A DNA stretch of 64,000 bases from Cardiocondyla obscurior (lineage: Eukaryota > Arthropoda > Insecta > Hymenoptera > Formicidae): contig NC_091869.1 of the NCBI RefSeq assembly GCF_019399895.1, forward strand, positions 6,510,001-6,574,000, read 5' to 3'. Of the stretch, positions 26,954 to 39,458 are shown one piece after another (position 1 is the first letter of the stretch; every line of letters begins with the position of its first letter). Made by a program: the position numbers and the translations under genes. A model generated the notes under the pieces. That model was not told the DNA's origin. It saw only the letters and a program-made list of their open reading frames with translations, and did no database searches.

Positions 26954-26986
26954 CTATTTTAACTCCAAATTCTTTTTGCGTTTCAG
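26954..26986 (+). promoter_or_regulatory. 3' splice site of the Rbp6 RRM2 exon
   Basis: A pyrimidine-rich tract (CTATTTTAACTCC, then TTCTTTTTGCGTTTCAG) ends in the invariant AG directly before the coding exon. TTTTAAC at about 26957-26963 is a plausible branch point about 25 nt upstream of the AG. The site fits a metazoan acceptor well and sets the phase-0 start of the exon. Confidence 0.85.
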
Positions 26987-27035
26987 ATCGAAGATGCTAT
27001 GCTGATGTTCGACAAGCAAACTAACAGGCATAGAG
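26987..27035 (+). CDS. Rbp6: Internal coding exon of Musashi-family RNA-binding protein Rbp6 (part of RRM2)
   Basis: Seen: a 49-nt segment, preceded by TTTCAG and followed by GTAAGTG, translates in its first frame to IEDAMLMFDKQTNRHR plus the first base of a G codon. It has no stop. Known: this matches the second RNA-recognition motif of Musashi proteins, running from after helix 1 through strand 2 to the start of the RNP1 octamer (RGFGFVTF). The DAMLMFDK core is typical of Rbp6 and vertebrate MSI1/MSI2, whereas Drosophila Msi has a diverged ETVMLMDQ-like stretch, so Rbp6 is the better name. The family binds UAG-containing 3'UTR motifs in the cytoplasm and controls translation. Inferred: the exon starts in phase 0 and ends in phase 1, so skipping its 49 nt would shift the frame. 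I found no other exon of this gene in the window, so the neighbouring exons lie outside or were missed. It is a partial gene here. Confidence 0.93.
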
Positions 27036-27042
27036 GTAAGTG
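27036..27042 (+). promoter_or_regulatory. 5' splice site of the Rbp6 RRM2 exon
   Basis: AGAG followed by GTAAGTG is a near-consensus U1 site. It interrupts the RNP1 coding sequence after the first base of the Gly codon, at the position where the conserved RGFGFVTF octamer would continue in the next exon. Confidence 0.88.
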
Positions 27043-28911
27043 TATTTTTAGTCTTGTTTTTTTTCTATATATTTTTTTATCCACGCCACGCGTGTCTATG
27101 TAGTGTATAAATCTGTTTTCTATACAAATGTATTTAAAAAATCATGTCCGAAGCTATCCTGTTTAATGAATCGATAATGTCGTCATTCCCCCAATGCGGT
27201 AATTAACGAGTCGAGTTTAAGCTATAATTAGTAATCACGGTAAATCGCGAGCCGCAGTAAATACGGGAAAAGACAAATAACATAAATTTCGGGATATGCG
27301 CTGCTTACACAAATCGTGACGGCATTTTACGTACGGTACACGGATCGATAGTCGCATAGAAGAATTTATGCAGGACGCGAAGGGACGCGTGATTGAGTGT
27401 AACGAAAAAGGGACACGCTAAAAGAAAATAAAAAATGATCTCTATTGCGTTTAAAGTTCCGAGAAATTAAGCGTTGCTCTTTCTCGCACATACATTTCAC
27501 GTGAAACGCTCTGCGCACATGTACGTGTAAAAAGGGTAAATAATTAATTGAAAACAAAAATTGTTGCCGGAAAGATTAACTCCCGATCAGTTATCAGACC
27601 ACTCTCGCAATTTATTAACCTGCTAATGTTGGTTTAATTAACTGGAGTCATTTTCCTACTGATAAATGTATACGTTTATAAATGTAGCGGAATTCTAATT
27701 GCAACAATAATTCATTTAACAGCCAATTTATTCTTCATCGCTACTCGTCATACTTCAATTTGTAGCCTTTGAATTTTTTAATTTTTCTTTCTCTCCATAT
27801 TCAGATTCTTATAAAAAAATGTAATTTAAAATTCGAAAATTATTGAGATTAAAAGCCGACGGTGTCAAATGAAGTGTACGCGTCCGAGAAATTTTTACGC
27901 GGAGCTTTCTTAACGCGGTAAGAGTGAAAAAGAAGAACGGGGTGGAAGCCCGTTATTGAGATCGCGCGAGAAGCGCATGCCCAATTGAAAATCGACTGGG
28001 CAAGGAAGAAGAAGGGTGGAGGAGATCGAGAGGTCGCGATGAATGAAATATTGCAGCGGCCGCGATAATATATAGGGCAGCTCGACTCTTAGCCGTTCTT
28101 CGCTGTTGAGAGCATAGTAGGGCTTGCGATCGGCACAAGTCTAGATCCATTCACGTCGCCGCTTCAATAGAATCGATAATCGTCGGAGATCGCGGCACCC
28201 CACCTCACCGATAATCGGAAGGGATCTCTCTCTCTTTCTATCTTTTTTATCGATACCTACCACCTTTATAGCTGTCGGTTCTAGAGCGGAAGCAAGCGTC
28301 TGCTCGGGCCCCGATGATAGATTCTAATATCGCTTATGAAAAATAGGGGCAAATGGGATATGAGAGCCGGCTCCCTTCAGTACCACAGAGGGGAGGGGGA
28401 GGGAGGTTCTTCTTCCTATCCGAGCCTCGCTGAGAGGGTCGGAAGAGAAGAATGCTGAAGGTGCGTCGCGCATGACGCGAACGGCGAGGTGGAGTAGCTG
28501 AAATAGCGACGCGCGAATCGACACTAGTGGATGAAGGGCGGAGGTAGAAGGGCGAATGAAAGTGGAAGTGAGATAGCGAGCTCTTTCAAAGCCGCACGTA
28601 ATCTCTCTCGTGATGACATCCAATACCGTCCCCGTGCGAGTCTGCGAGATCCTCGAACCTCGAAGCCCGGCTGCTTCTGCTTCTACCACTGCTACTCGCT
28701 AGCAGATTTCGCGATATGGCACTTGCGCACGCGGTCCCTGACCCCTAAGGGGATCATTTTCGGATTCTACGGTAGACATGCCGTGAGAAATTTCGAACGA
28801 AATACGCGCGCGAGATCGACGAGAATATTTATTACGCTGCACCTGATATTTCTTGATCGGCCAGCCACGCGATCGCGAGCGAGAATTCGCTTCCATACAT
28901 TCATACAACGT

Positions 28912-28935
28912 ATATTCTGATATTTATCAGAATAT
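28912..28935. other. Perfect 11-bp palindrome with 2-nt spacer
   Basis: ATATTCTGATA (28912-28922) and TATCAGAATAT (28925-28935) are exact inverted copies. This is short and AT-rich. It could be a cruciform or a dimeric factor site; no factor is assigned. Confidence 0.75.
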
Positions 28936-29484
28936 TTTCGAGACACCTTATACCGCGATCCTCTTTCGATTTCAAATTGTAAAATTTTTTTTCCCACCCG
29001 GACTTATATTTGATTGCTACGAATAATATTTTTCAAAAACTATTCCACTTATGTTTAAAAAAAAAAGTTTAAACGTATAACTAAATTTTATAACAGATTT
29101 TAAATAATATCAATAATCTTTACGTATCAGTTATCGAATTTTCAACCCGTTCCTCAGTGATTGTAATACTTTCTGCAAATATACTCGATTTCGATCCGCG
29201 TCCGATCGACGCGGCGCGTCTTCTCGAACGTCGCCATCGAATTACAAGAAGATCTCCTCAGACAATCTTCCGGGAGGTCTCTTTACGCTCAAATCCCCGA
29301 AGAGGCAGTCGGCTAGCGGGCGTCTTACCCCTCCGTTACTCACCCCCTTACCACGTTGTGGAGGGAGAAAAGAGAACTCCGCCGAGAACAGCCCGGCAAG
29401 CGTTTCCGGACAATTTCGAATCCCGATGGCTCCCGCAGCGAGCTATGATTTCCACGTGGATGGGCACGCTGCGATTGCAGCAAA

Positions 29485-29560
29485 GCTCTCTCTCTCTCTC
29501 TTCTCCTCTCTCTACCCCCCTTTCTCTCTCTCTCTCTCTATCTCCCTATCTCTCTCTCTT
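29485..29560. repeat. CT-rich compound microsatellite
   Basis: Several (CT)n runs separated by TTCTCC, ACCCCCCTTT and ATCTCCC. Confidence 0.9.
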
Positions 29561-31500
29561 ACCGCGGCGAGAGAGGCACGTCTATAGCTTGAAGCACGAT
29601 TATCCAAGCTTCACTGACCAAAGGATTTTCCCTCCGCGGGACTCTTCCTCCCTCCGCCCTCTCCCCCTCCCGCGCGAAGTCTACGTTTGCAAGAGGCGGT
29701 AAGGAGGAATAGACGCGCGTGTGTTCGTACACGTGGGTCCACACGTGTGAACTTGCACGTACATCTTCCATGATGGCGCACATACGCCGATTCGCACGAG
29801 ATGCTCATAAGTTGCGACCATATTGCCCGGTAGGAGTACGCGTTCTATAGCGGCGGGTACCTATGTGTGCGTGTGTGCCTACACTGACCCGTATGTTCTT
29901 ACTTGTTCAACGGCAAGTCGGTCTTTCCGTCAACCAGCGACAGTCCCCCCAAAAGGAGGACTCGCTTAGCCATGTATGAACACACGTCAAAGGGACGCTC
30001 TACTGTCGATCGTTTATTGGATCGTGTGCTCGCGTGCGCTTTGACGGTGGATTACCCGCGTTTGGCCTGTCATCGTTTAAACGTCTCCGCCGGACGTCGT
30101 TTATGGAAATCGGAATGTCTTCCGCGAAGTACAAGCAAAGAGAAGACTCCCGGAATATATCGTGAGAGACCTACCGTTTCGTAAACCGAAGAAACGGTCG
30201 AACGATCGCGCGATTCCCGTCGTCTGTCTGTCGTTTAACTCTTAATTGGGCTCGCGAGAAAACTCGAACCTATTCCCGAGACTCGCGTTTCTACATAAGC
30301 GAAATAATTTCGATTCTCCGTGAAGAAGATTTCAAAGTTATAAAATACAAATAAGCGAACAATTTTAATTAAATATTTGTAAAGCAATCTTTTTCTTTTT
30401 ACATTTTATTTTCGATAAAATATTAAAATCAAATGTAGATATTAAAATACTTTTTCTCGTTTCGATTTTTCTGATGCGGATAAATATCAAAGGAACTCTT
30501 TGTCGATCCCCTGATAATTCTCTCGTAATCACTGACCGTTCATATGCTCAACGAGGCATTCTTGGTTTCGTATCGAATTAGCATAAGAATCGTAGCTAAA
30601 CTTGATTACACGCCAGTGCGATCGTCGGCGAAAGAGGAAGAGAGAGAGAAAGAGAGAGACGGGCGCGGGTGAGAGAGATAAACGGCAAACGAGTCTCGCG
30701 TCATCGTGGTCCGAAGTTGGTCCAAGTCCGCAATCTGCCGTTTCTGACGGCGTGCTCGAATAGATGCAATTACCCTAGCCGCGTTTCCTCTCCAGCGAGC
30801 GAGGAGAATTTCCGGGTGAAGTCTCAAGAGCGGCAAGTTCGCCAGTCAGCTAGCTGGGGCGGATGTGTGTTATGCCAGTTTGATGTAATCCGGCATCGGT
30901 CCGGAACTCAACCGGCAAGTCCCTCTTTCTCTCTCTCTCCACCCTACTTCTCTCCACCCTCTTTCTCCCGCATCCTTGCGCGCGTTTCACGAGAGAGGAT
31001 GCGGCAACTTGCGTGGCACGCGCGACGAACCTGACCAACTTCGATGCGTATGAATCCTTCTCGACTACGCTGCGAATAGTTGCTGCACCTCCGTCGAAAG
31101 TTCCGAAGCGGTCCGAGATAGTTTCCCTCCCGCCGTTTTCACCGCTGGGCGAAGGGGAAGGTAAGACTATGTACAAGAACGCGCCGCGCTATTCACGAGT
31201 CCTCGCGAGAGAACGACCGCTTGTGAGGAAAGACCGAATTGATTTCGACGGAAGTTATGTCGCTTCTCGATTAGAGAACGGAATGCGCGTAATAACGCTC
31301 GCGCTTAATCCTCCGCGTGCCGAATTATGCTTTCGAAGCTATCGCGACGGATATCTGTTGCGGAGTAAATTGAGTTTCACGTATAGTTTAATTGTATATA
31401 TTTCATATAATAAAAGTAATTAAATTCTTTTGATAGATTCTGTTTAATTTGAAATTGATATTTAATTTCGAAGAGTTATCGTGCTGTTAAAAATAATTTT

Positions 31501-31524
31501 AAAAAAAAAAAAAAAAAAAAAAAA
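31501..31524. repeat. 24-nt poly-A tract
   Basis: Uninterrupted A run. No retroposed gene or target-site duplication was seen beside it. Confidence 0.95.
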
Positions 31525-32740
31525 CCGCAATGAGAATTTTCTTCCTCTCGAGCGGATTTCAGTCGAGCGAACAAACTCCGACGACGGCGTCTTTTGGGAA
31601 CGGCCAGCAATGGCGTTGGGCATCTTCGCTTGCCGGCGGAATATTGGAGTAAGGTTTCGCGCGTAGCTACGAGTTTTGAAAAGTTCCTGGCGGAGAAACT
31701 CGACCGGCCGCGGCCTGGAAACTTCTGAACGATGGATGGTTCCGAGTCGAGGAAGTTACGTAAAGGATCACAAACGCGCAGCAGACCGTCGAATACGTCT
31801 GAATGTGCCATCGGTCTTGGCCGAGCTGGTCTTATCAGGGCTCTCTCATCCCGGGATTACCGGAAACGGTCGATTTGTCACGAATTCGCCGATCTTTTTC
31901 GCCATCGACTACTAGATTCGATCGGCAGGCACACAGGGTGAATCACGTGTCTGACCTGTTTCGTTCTATTTTTACCGCGAGTATTACGTGTCGCTATATC
32001 TACATATCATTAATATCCAATTTCGACTTAGTATTCCATGCCCCATATATTACTTTTTATCATATAATTATTTCGCTGTGCGTTTGATAATTAATATTTT
32101 TAGTTGTACTTTGAAAAATCATTAATTTAAAATTAAATTATTAATATTCTTTCTAGCGCGTTATATTATTTTAACGTTAACTTATATTTATTTTCCACTA
32201 AAGAGAGATACGGTGTTTAAAGTAATTAATTTTTTTCATTTGATTTTTTTGCAAGACCGTGTAATTTTTATGATAATCAATCATTTCGCCATTGACTGTT
32301 CGATCGCTCGCAGACTGTAACGAACACGCTCGGCGGCTCTGGTGACTGCACCATCGTCACACGTAGCGGAAGGGTTAAAGAACATGGTTGCTGATCTTTA
32401 TCGAGGAGATGGCAAGCGATTTTCCGGTACGGTTCCGCCGCGACGCGTAAAGTTTCCCCGGGCAAATCTCGGTATAAAAGGAAACCGGAAGCTGGAGGAT
32501 AGGGAAAGACGTCTATCCATTCCATTATAGGAATCTCGGGGCACGACGAGCATCGACACGCTCCAATTGTCACCTGCATTACGGGCGCTACACTCCGAGC
32601 GGAGAATCTTCAACGGCAACCGCGTCTGGGACTAAAATATTGAAATGCGCACGTCGTTCTCGATACTTTGCTTCCGCCCTCAGCTGTGCTTCATCTTCGA
32701 CCCTGCTTTCCGCCACGCGCTCGTCTTCCCTTCGCTCTCA

Positions 32741-32744
<4 letters not shown>

Positions 32745-32778
<34 letters not shown>

Positions 32779-32800
32779 AGAAAGAAAGAGAGAGAGAGAT
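32745..32800. repeat. (GA)n microsatellite with A-rich interruptions
   Basis: Pure AG units run from 32745 to about 32773, then interrupted GAAA/GA units to 32800. Confidence 0.95.
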
Positions 32801-34061
32801 TCACCCCGTCGATTTAAACAATTACACTTCGACCGAGCCGGCAGAAGAAACTCCCGTCGATATCTTAGCCGTTTTTATTCTCGTATATATTCTTGAACTT
32901 GCCGTTTATGAATAGAATTTTTTTTTTTTTTGCGAGTCACATATTCAGTGCAGTAACAGTTGAATTATTTATGAAAAATTCTCTTGTTTCGTATTTATTT
33001 TTATTCTTATTATTTTATTGTATTGAAATGTCATATTAAGTGAAATTAATCGCACTCGATTTAAGGTATCGATTCGGGTCTTTCGTTTCTTCGCTTATTC
33101 TTCTCTTTTTATAAAGCGTACGAGTCGATTTCCAACGCGATACACACAATAGCTTCATACAAGCGTACATACTTATTATCGAATCTGCTTCATTTCACGG
33201 ATAATCCCGGATTCTACGAACGGCGAAGAGCTTTCCCGCGCTCGTTTGTCGCTATTCTGGTGGCATTTTTCTTCTGCTTTCTTTGCCGCGATACGTACAG
33301 TTCCTGCTCGCGATTGAATTGGACCTCGCGATTTTGCGAATTCGTTTTGAATCGAGAACCGACCGCCATTGACACGCTTTTACAGAAACTGAGAAGTGGG
33401 ATTTGGAGTAAAATTACAAGAGCAAAGAAAGAAATAAGACACTCTTAGAAATGCCGTATAAAAAGTCATTGTTCTTTTTTTCCCTCTTTTTTTTTTCAAA
33501 AATTTAAAAAAGTTTTTAGTGTTGAACTTTGCTTGATAACTAAATCTTTAGTTTGAGATAATTTTAACGAAAGATCCTGCACAGAAATATAGATGTTCGC
33601 CGAGGCTGCATATCGCGCGAGACTTGGTAAAGATAAAAACGCGGGGGGAGAAAAAAAAAAAAGGAATCGTCAGCTAAGAAGTCAAGTTCGTCGCTTGCTA
33701 GACGGGAAATCGCTATACCTACGGGAAAAGAACGAATAAACCGGTTTGTCCAAGCGTGAAGCACGCGAAGTGTCTCCCGCCCGTTCCGTCCATCAACTTT
33801 TCACCACCCTTTTCCTCGCTTCTTCACTCTTTTTCGCATTTTTCTATCCTGTCTGTGTACGCTGGTCTTCAAAATGCTGATCTCATCAGAGACAACTTGA
33901 CCCTTTCGACTCGTTCGTGCTTCGACGAGCTTAATCTCTGTCGCTTAGGTGTTTCAACCCTACATACCTACCCCGCGCCCTCTTCTCCTAAGCTCCGTCA
34001 TCGGAGAATCTTTCGTCCGTAGGGGAGGAATTTAAAATTCAAACGTAAGTGGCTCTCTCGA

Positions 34062-34093
<32 letters not shown>

Positions 34094-34130
34094 CGTCGAC
34101 GCCGTCGTCGTTGATGTCGACGTCGACGCC
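34062..34130. repeat. (GTC)n trinucleotide repeat with degenerate tail
   Basis: Ten near-perfect GTC units (34062-34092) are followed by interrupted GTCGAC/GTCGTC units to about 34130. Read on the minus strand it encodes poly-Asp in a chance open frame. It is adjacent to a CT tract (34151-34188) and a TG tract (34191-34217), making a compound microsatellite. Confidence 0.9.
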
Positions 34131-34190
34131 ATCGTTCCGCATCACGCGCATCTCTCTTTTCTCTTTCTCTCTCTCCTTCTCTCTCTCTGA

Positions 34191-34217
34191 GTGTGTGTGT
34201 ATGTGTGTGTGTGTGTG
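34191..34217. repeat. (GT)n microsatellite
   Basis: A GT/TG run broken once by AT, directly after a CT-rich stretch. Confidence 0.9.
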
Positions 34218-34849
34218 CAACCTTGCGCGCCCTCGAGGCAACGGTCGTTCCAGATGCATGCATTTCGAGTTGCAACTCCCTGGCGTGGCTTGCACGAAGC
34301 GAGCGCTCGAACGGAAGGAGGATGATCGACGGGTAAAACGCGGCTGTACATTATCAAAGTGGATAGAAACGCGCTTGCAATGGGAGGAAACCGCCAGGTT
34401 ACGCTCCGTGACTTCAAAGTAACACGCTCTTATACATGCTCTTTTGTATATTAATCTCAAACGTTCTAGTGTTGCACATACACTTTTTTGTGCATCAATT
34501 TTTTTTTTATTTTTATTTTTTTTTTTAACGCGGAAAAAACAAAAGTAAATGACGCGCGCGCTCTGTAATGTCTAGTTGCAATAAAAAGTAGACGCAGAAA
34601 ATATATTTGATAAAACAATAAGGCTTTTTTTCTTTTTTTTTTAATTTTTATTAGAGACCTGAATAATCTGGATTCTCCTTATCCAGAGAATTTAAAATGG
34701 ATACCTAATACATATTTATTTTTATGTAATAAACGAGAATAAATAAATATTTTAAAATAAAAATTAAATTGTATCGCAGTAATATTGCAGGAAAAATCTT
34801 TCAACTTGAATAATCCTTAATTATTCGTGAAAACGGGGGAGAGAGATAA

Positions 34850-34937
34850 CGGGAATGAGAAAGAGAGAGAGAGAGACATAAATATATGCATGTATACAAT
34901 AGAGAGCGAGAACGAGCGAGAGAGAAAGAGAGATAGA
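34850..34937. repeat. GA-rich compound tract
   Basis: Two GA-rich runs separated by an AT-rich stretch containing ATATATGCATGTATAC. Confidence 0.85.
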
Positions 34938-37900
34938 GTGGGCGAAATGTCGTACAACGTTGCATTCTAGATCCACGTCGTCGCTGGATGCGTCTCTCGT
35001 CAAGTTTGAGTTACGAAACAATGAATATTCATTAATCTCCGGGACACCGCGGTTGCGAAAGCGCGAGTGCGCTTCCGGCGCACCTACGTCGGGATTTCCG
35101 CGCGTCGACGGAGGCATCGTTATCGGGAATGTCGTTCGCGTTCGCATCCTCCTTCCTCTTCTCTTCTCTAACGTTTCTCCAATAGCTAATTTAAGAGCAG
35201 TAACTAATACTCGTCACCCGGAATAAATCCCGCAATGATTCTCAATGCCCGGCGAACGATCGCGGCAGAAGGAGAAAATATTATCGGACACGCAATGAAA
35301 AATTACATTGAATCGACGCATATTAAATTCTAAAATTTAGAATCCATGAAAACAATTGGTGGCCACGCGAAAAGTGCATAAAACTGTCCGTATCGTATCT
35401 GATTGCGGAAATTCTACGTACGCAATTAACGAAAGAGCTTTTTTTTTATCTTTCAATCTGCGCGCTTTTGAATTAAAATTTTTCAAACTCTGATTTTGAA
35501 TATATAATAATTCCGAAAAAGACTTTTCGCAGAAGTAAACATATATTTGCGTAGCTGATAAAACTAACGATAACGAGCTTCACGTGCAGTTTAGAAAATT
35601 ATAAATTACGGAAAGGAGTTATACTGCGTCGAAAATATTTCTGTCTTAAACCGAAGAACCTCGTGATATTATTCTACAGCGTTCTATTGCGCACAGTGAC
35701 GAAAATAATGTTTTGTATAAATCGCGTTTCCGTTATATTTAAATAACATCGACGTAGTGTGATTTATTCTTACTCGATATGCCGAAGATAATGATCAGTA
35801 TTTGTCGAGAACAATTGCATTGCTACTACTAAAAACTCAAATCAAATAACTCCTGTTCGATAAATATCATTATTTAATAATTTAATTATTTATGCAGTTA
35901 TGTGTAAATAAGAGGCAAAATTGACTAAGGCAAATTTTAAACATATAGCGATACATATTTGAACATACAAATGCAATTTCGACAATAATTTTCGCAAGTA
36001 CTCCGGAAATTGATTCGGTTAGCTTTCAGTTCTGTGTAATTAATACCACACACATACAAAACAGAATTGTTTATTTAGACAAAAAAGAAAAAGGGGGTCA
36101 AACATTTTTTTTAATGTAAATTCAACGTAGGAGGAAGAGATAGAAATTTTTAATCAAGCGAGAGAATTGTTCTCTAAAATGTTTTCACTCTTATTTCCCG
36201 ATCATTGTCTAACCTCTATCTATTTTTATCTTTTTCGATTATCGTTGCTGATAATACTTCGATGATATAGCAAACGAATTGTGAACTCTCTCGCACATTC
36301 TAGTGTTTCGATGATTGGCATACTTGACCGATCGCATTTCACATTTAAACGCTTCGCACTGTCAAACGTGTGAATCACCCTACAGCCTCATCCCTGCTGG
36401 CTATTTCGAGGGTAGATTGCACGCGACCACGCCAAATGCAACCCATTTAATACCGCTGAGTAGTCGGAATGCACGCTGATGGTGATTACGCGGGATGGCC
36501 CTAGATACTCCACGTTTTTCACCCCGCAAGATTCCTTAGTTTATAGAAAATCGATTTCCAACAGAATAAACACCCGTAATCTTTTTCAGCGCCGGCACAT
36601 AATTCCTCCTATCTATTTGTTTAATAAAGAATAACGCTAGCAGAGCCGCGCAAATTATGCTTTGGGGGAAAAAAAAAGAAAACAAAAAATGTATTACGAA
36701 ACTTTTTGAATTAATTTTATTATTTTTATATTCCGTAAATTTATAATATTCTACGACTCTTCGCGATGAAACGCGAAGCTGTAATTCACAGATACTCCCC
36801 TACAAGCTATAACAATAATGTTGGGAAAAGTATTTTAATGCTGACAGAGTGCAATTCCATTATTACTAATTCCTCTTTGTAATGTTCCTCCTGTCTCATA
36901 AATCTCGCGCACAAAAGAATTAAAATCAAGCTCGGCTGAAATTAATTGAAGCCCCCTTGCCTCTGTGTTTGCTTCTCCGAAGCTTTGTTCAATCCTTTAA
37001 TTTCCAATAGCCGATAACTAAAATGCCGTTAAAGAGCCTGCCGCGCGATAATAATCATCATTATTCTTAGCTCAGCCCGCCTGCCAACCGTGACTTCGGT
37101 ACATATTTGGGTCGGAGGCACGAATGCCTTTTCGCATAATACCTAATGCGGGGCCGAGACAATACTCCGACCGAGGATGTATTGCGAATAAGAGAGCAAA
37201 GGCGAGCACCTGTAGCCGCGGCAACCGATGACTCTATTATGTGCGGGTGCACCGGCCATTATTCATCCCTCTCGGAGTCATACGCGAGTCGAGTATTCGA
37301 AATACAGGGAAGATGAATGGTGGAAGCCGCCGCCGGCGCGACGCGCCAAGGACGGCGGCAGCAATAACCCGGGGATTAAAAGAGAATTAAAAGTGTCGGC
37401 CGCGCATCTGTGTCAAGCGCAGAAAGGGCAGAATCATCCGTCGCCGGGATATCGAGGCGGACCGCGGCAGCGAATGAAACGCGGGGGAGGAAGAAGGGGG
37501 GAGGAGGGGAGTTAAGGGGACGAGTAAACAAGCGTAACTTCCCGTCCAACCCCGTCGTTGTCTCCACGTGCGTTCTCTTTTTGCCGTTATGCATCGAGTC
37601 CTTTAGCTTGCGACGCCGCATGATTTATCTCGCTTTTCGTCCGATTGGTTCTTCCGCTGAAATAATTACCGGCTCTTTTCGACGTGCAGCTATCCCGACG
37701 TGATTCGTTTAATTCCGCGAATGCGTTTACCTCAGCAAACCGAATTCCGATATGCGCCAGTCACAACCGATGGGGATTTATTCATTGTTCCAAGCAGCTC
37801 TATTGCTAATTTGCGGCATTGTCGATCGCGAGTCGAAACCAGAGCCTTCGTAAATTATATACAGAAAATATAACATGCCGCGTATGATCTTATCGCGATG

Positions 37901-39300
37901 TTTGAACCGAGCGTTGCGCTCGTAATAATTTAATTAGATTTCTGCCGGGCGAGCTTCGATCTCGAGCACGAGAGATTTATTAGAGGAACGTGAGGCCTAT
38001 AATCTAATCCGATGTTCTTTCGTAAATCAAATATCGTATCTTACCCTCATAATTTCGCCACACATCATCGTTTCATTACGACGAGTTTCGCGAGTAGTTT
38101 CCGAGAGATGCCTAACTGTCTGCGACGCGTTTTCGCTCCGAATGAAAGCAATATACGACGGCAGTTCAATCATTTCCAGCTTATAGAACTCCATCCCCGC
38201 GGGATTGGATTTTCCCGATACTTGATATTTTGCAATAGAACGTCGCCGCGTTGTGGCCCCGCAGCTACGCATGCTATTTCCATTTATTATCGAATTGCCA
38301 TACGCCCGCGTATAGTTAAGCCGTATTCGCGAGTGATTTATTATTCGCGTTTGTTCCGCAGGCCGTATCGATTCTTGCGCATAATTAACGTAGAGGGGGG
38401 AACGGAGGGCTTTTAGAAATCGCCGCGCGATCATCACGTCGGACGAGTGTCCCGTCGAGTAGAGTGTAAATTATCATCGTGACGGAATAACTGCACGATC
38501 AGATGCTCGGCGAGATCCCGCGCGAGGCAAATCATATTCCCGCATGTGTAATGCGTCGAGTCAGCATTTTTTTTTCTTCCTTTTTTTTTTTTTTTCCTCC
38601 TGATATACCTCTTCCCTCCCTCACTAACCCACCCACCGTCTCTTTCCCGTACTCTCCATCAGAAAACAGCCAGGCCAGAAGTTGCGCAAACTCGTAGAGG
38701 GTCGTATTTGCTGGAAGGCCGGGTATTGCGAGTGACAGCTGGCTGTTCATTATTCCTGGATTACCAGACTGGCGCACAAGGGTGAAAGCGAGACGGAAAA
38801 GAAAAGCGAGGGTTTGGGGAATGCAAGAAAGATGGGCGCGGGAAGAAGAGAAAGAGAGCCCAAGTGCACGTTGAATGAGACGAGCGAACGAGCGAGAGGA
38901 AGAAAGATGAGGGAGCCTTCAGCTCAAAATATTGAAACTCTCTCCGGTCTACTCGACGGTAGGAAGAAAGAGCGCGAATCTTACCGTGCTGTATCGTTAG
39001 GTGCTCGTAGTTTTGAAGATTTCCCTACCGCGCTTTGCCTCACTGGCCCATTCCGGCCAGGCATAAATAAAAGCTGATGAAAATGATCGAAGTCTCGGAA
39101 GTTTATTTAACAAAGAGCGTATTGTTATTGTAGAAAGGGTTTACACTTTGTTCGCGAACTTTAGCCGTTTTTCCGTGAAACGCCGGGGATTTGTTAAAAA
39201 GATTTATCATTACTAAGTTTATTTCCGCGCGTAACTAACATACTCCGTAACGATACTCGCTGATCACCCATTGTACCGGAATCTCCGACTCCGCAGCTCT

Positions 39301-39458
39301 TTTTTTTTTCTTTTTTTCTTCTTTTTTTTTTTGTATGTACATATCACGTTTCTATCTAGACAAGGTTCGTTATTTCCAACATTTGCTTAACAACTACTAA
39401 CCAAAGTTCAACATTTTGCTTGACATTTCGCGAGGTAGATTTTTTTTTTTTTTTTTTT
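39301..39458. repeat. Two T-rich tracts
   Basis: 39301-39332 is T with three C interruptions and 39440-39458 is pure T. Between them lies ordinary AT-rich DNA with CAACATTT(G)CTT repeated at about 39376-39390 and 39409-39421. Confidence 0.85.

Larger units (their letters stand above)
1..26986 (+). other. Rbp6: Long upstream intron of Rbp6 (3' part)
   Basis: No exon with coding similarity that I recognise lies here. Open frames of 60-208 codons occur on both strands, but they overlap each other, are low-complexity (Arg/Ser/Pro/Phe-rich) and match no family I know. I read them as chance frames in CpG-rich or homopurine/homopyrimidine DNA. That this is intron follows from the acceptor at its end. 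Alternative 5' exons or unrelated nested genes inside it cannot be excluded without transcript data. Confidence 0.7.

Noticed and set aside
32473..32480. TATAAAAG TATA-like box (also at about 28069 and 60649)
   Set aside because: No initiator or downstream exon could be supported for these. Such words are frequent in AT-rich introns.
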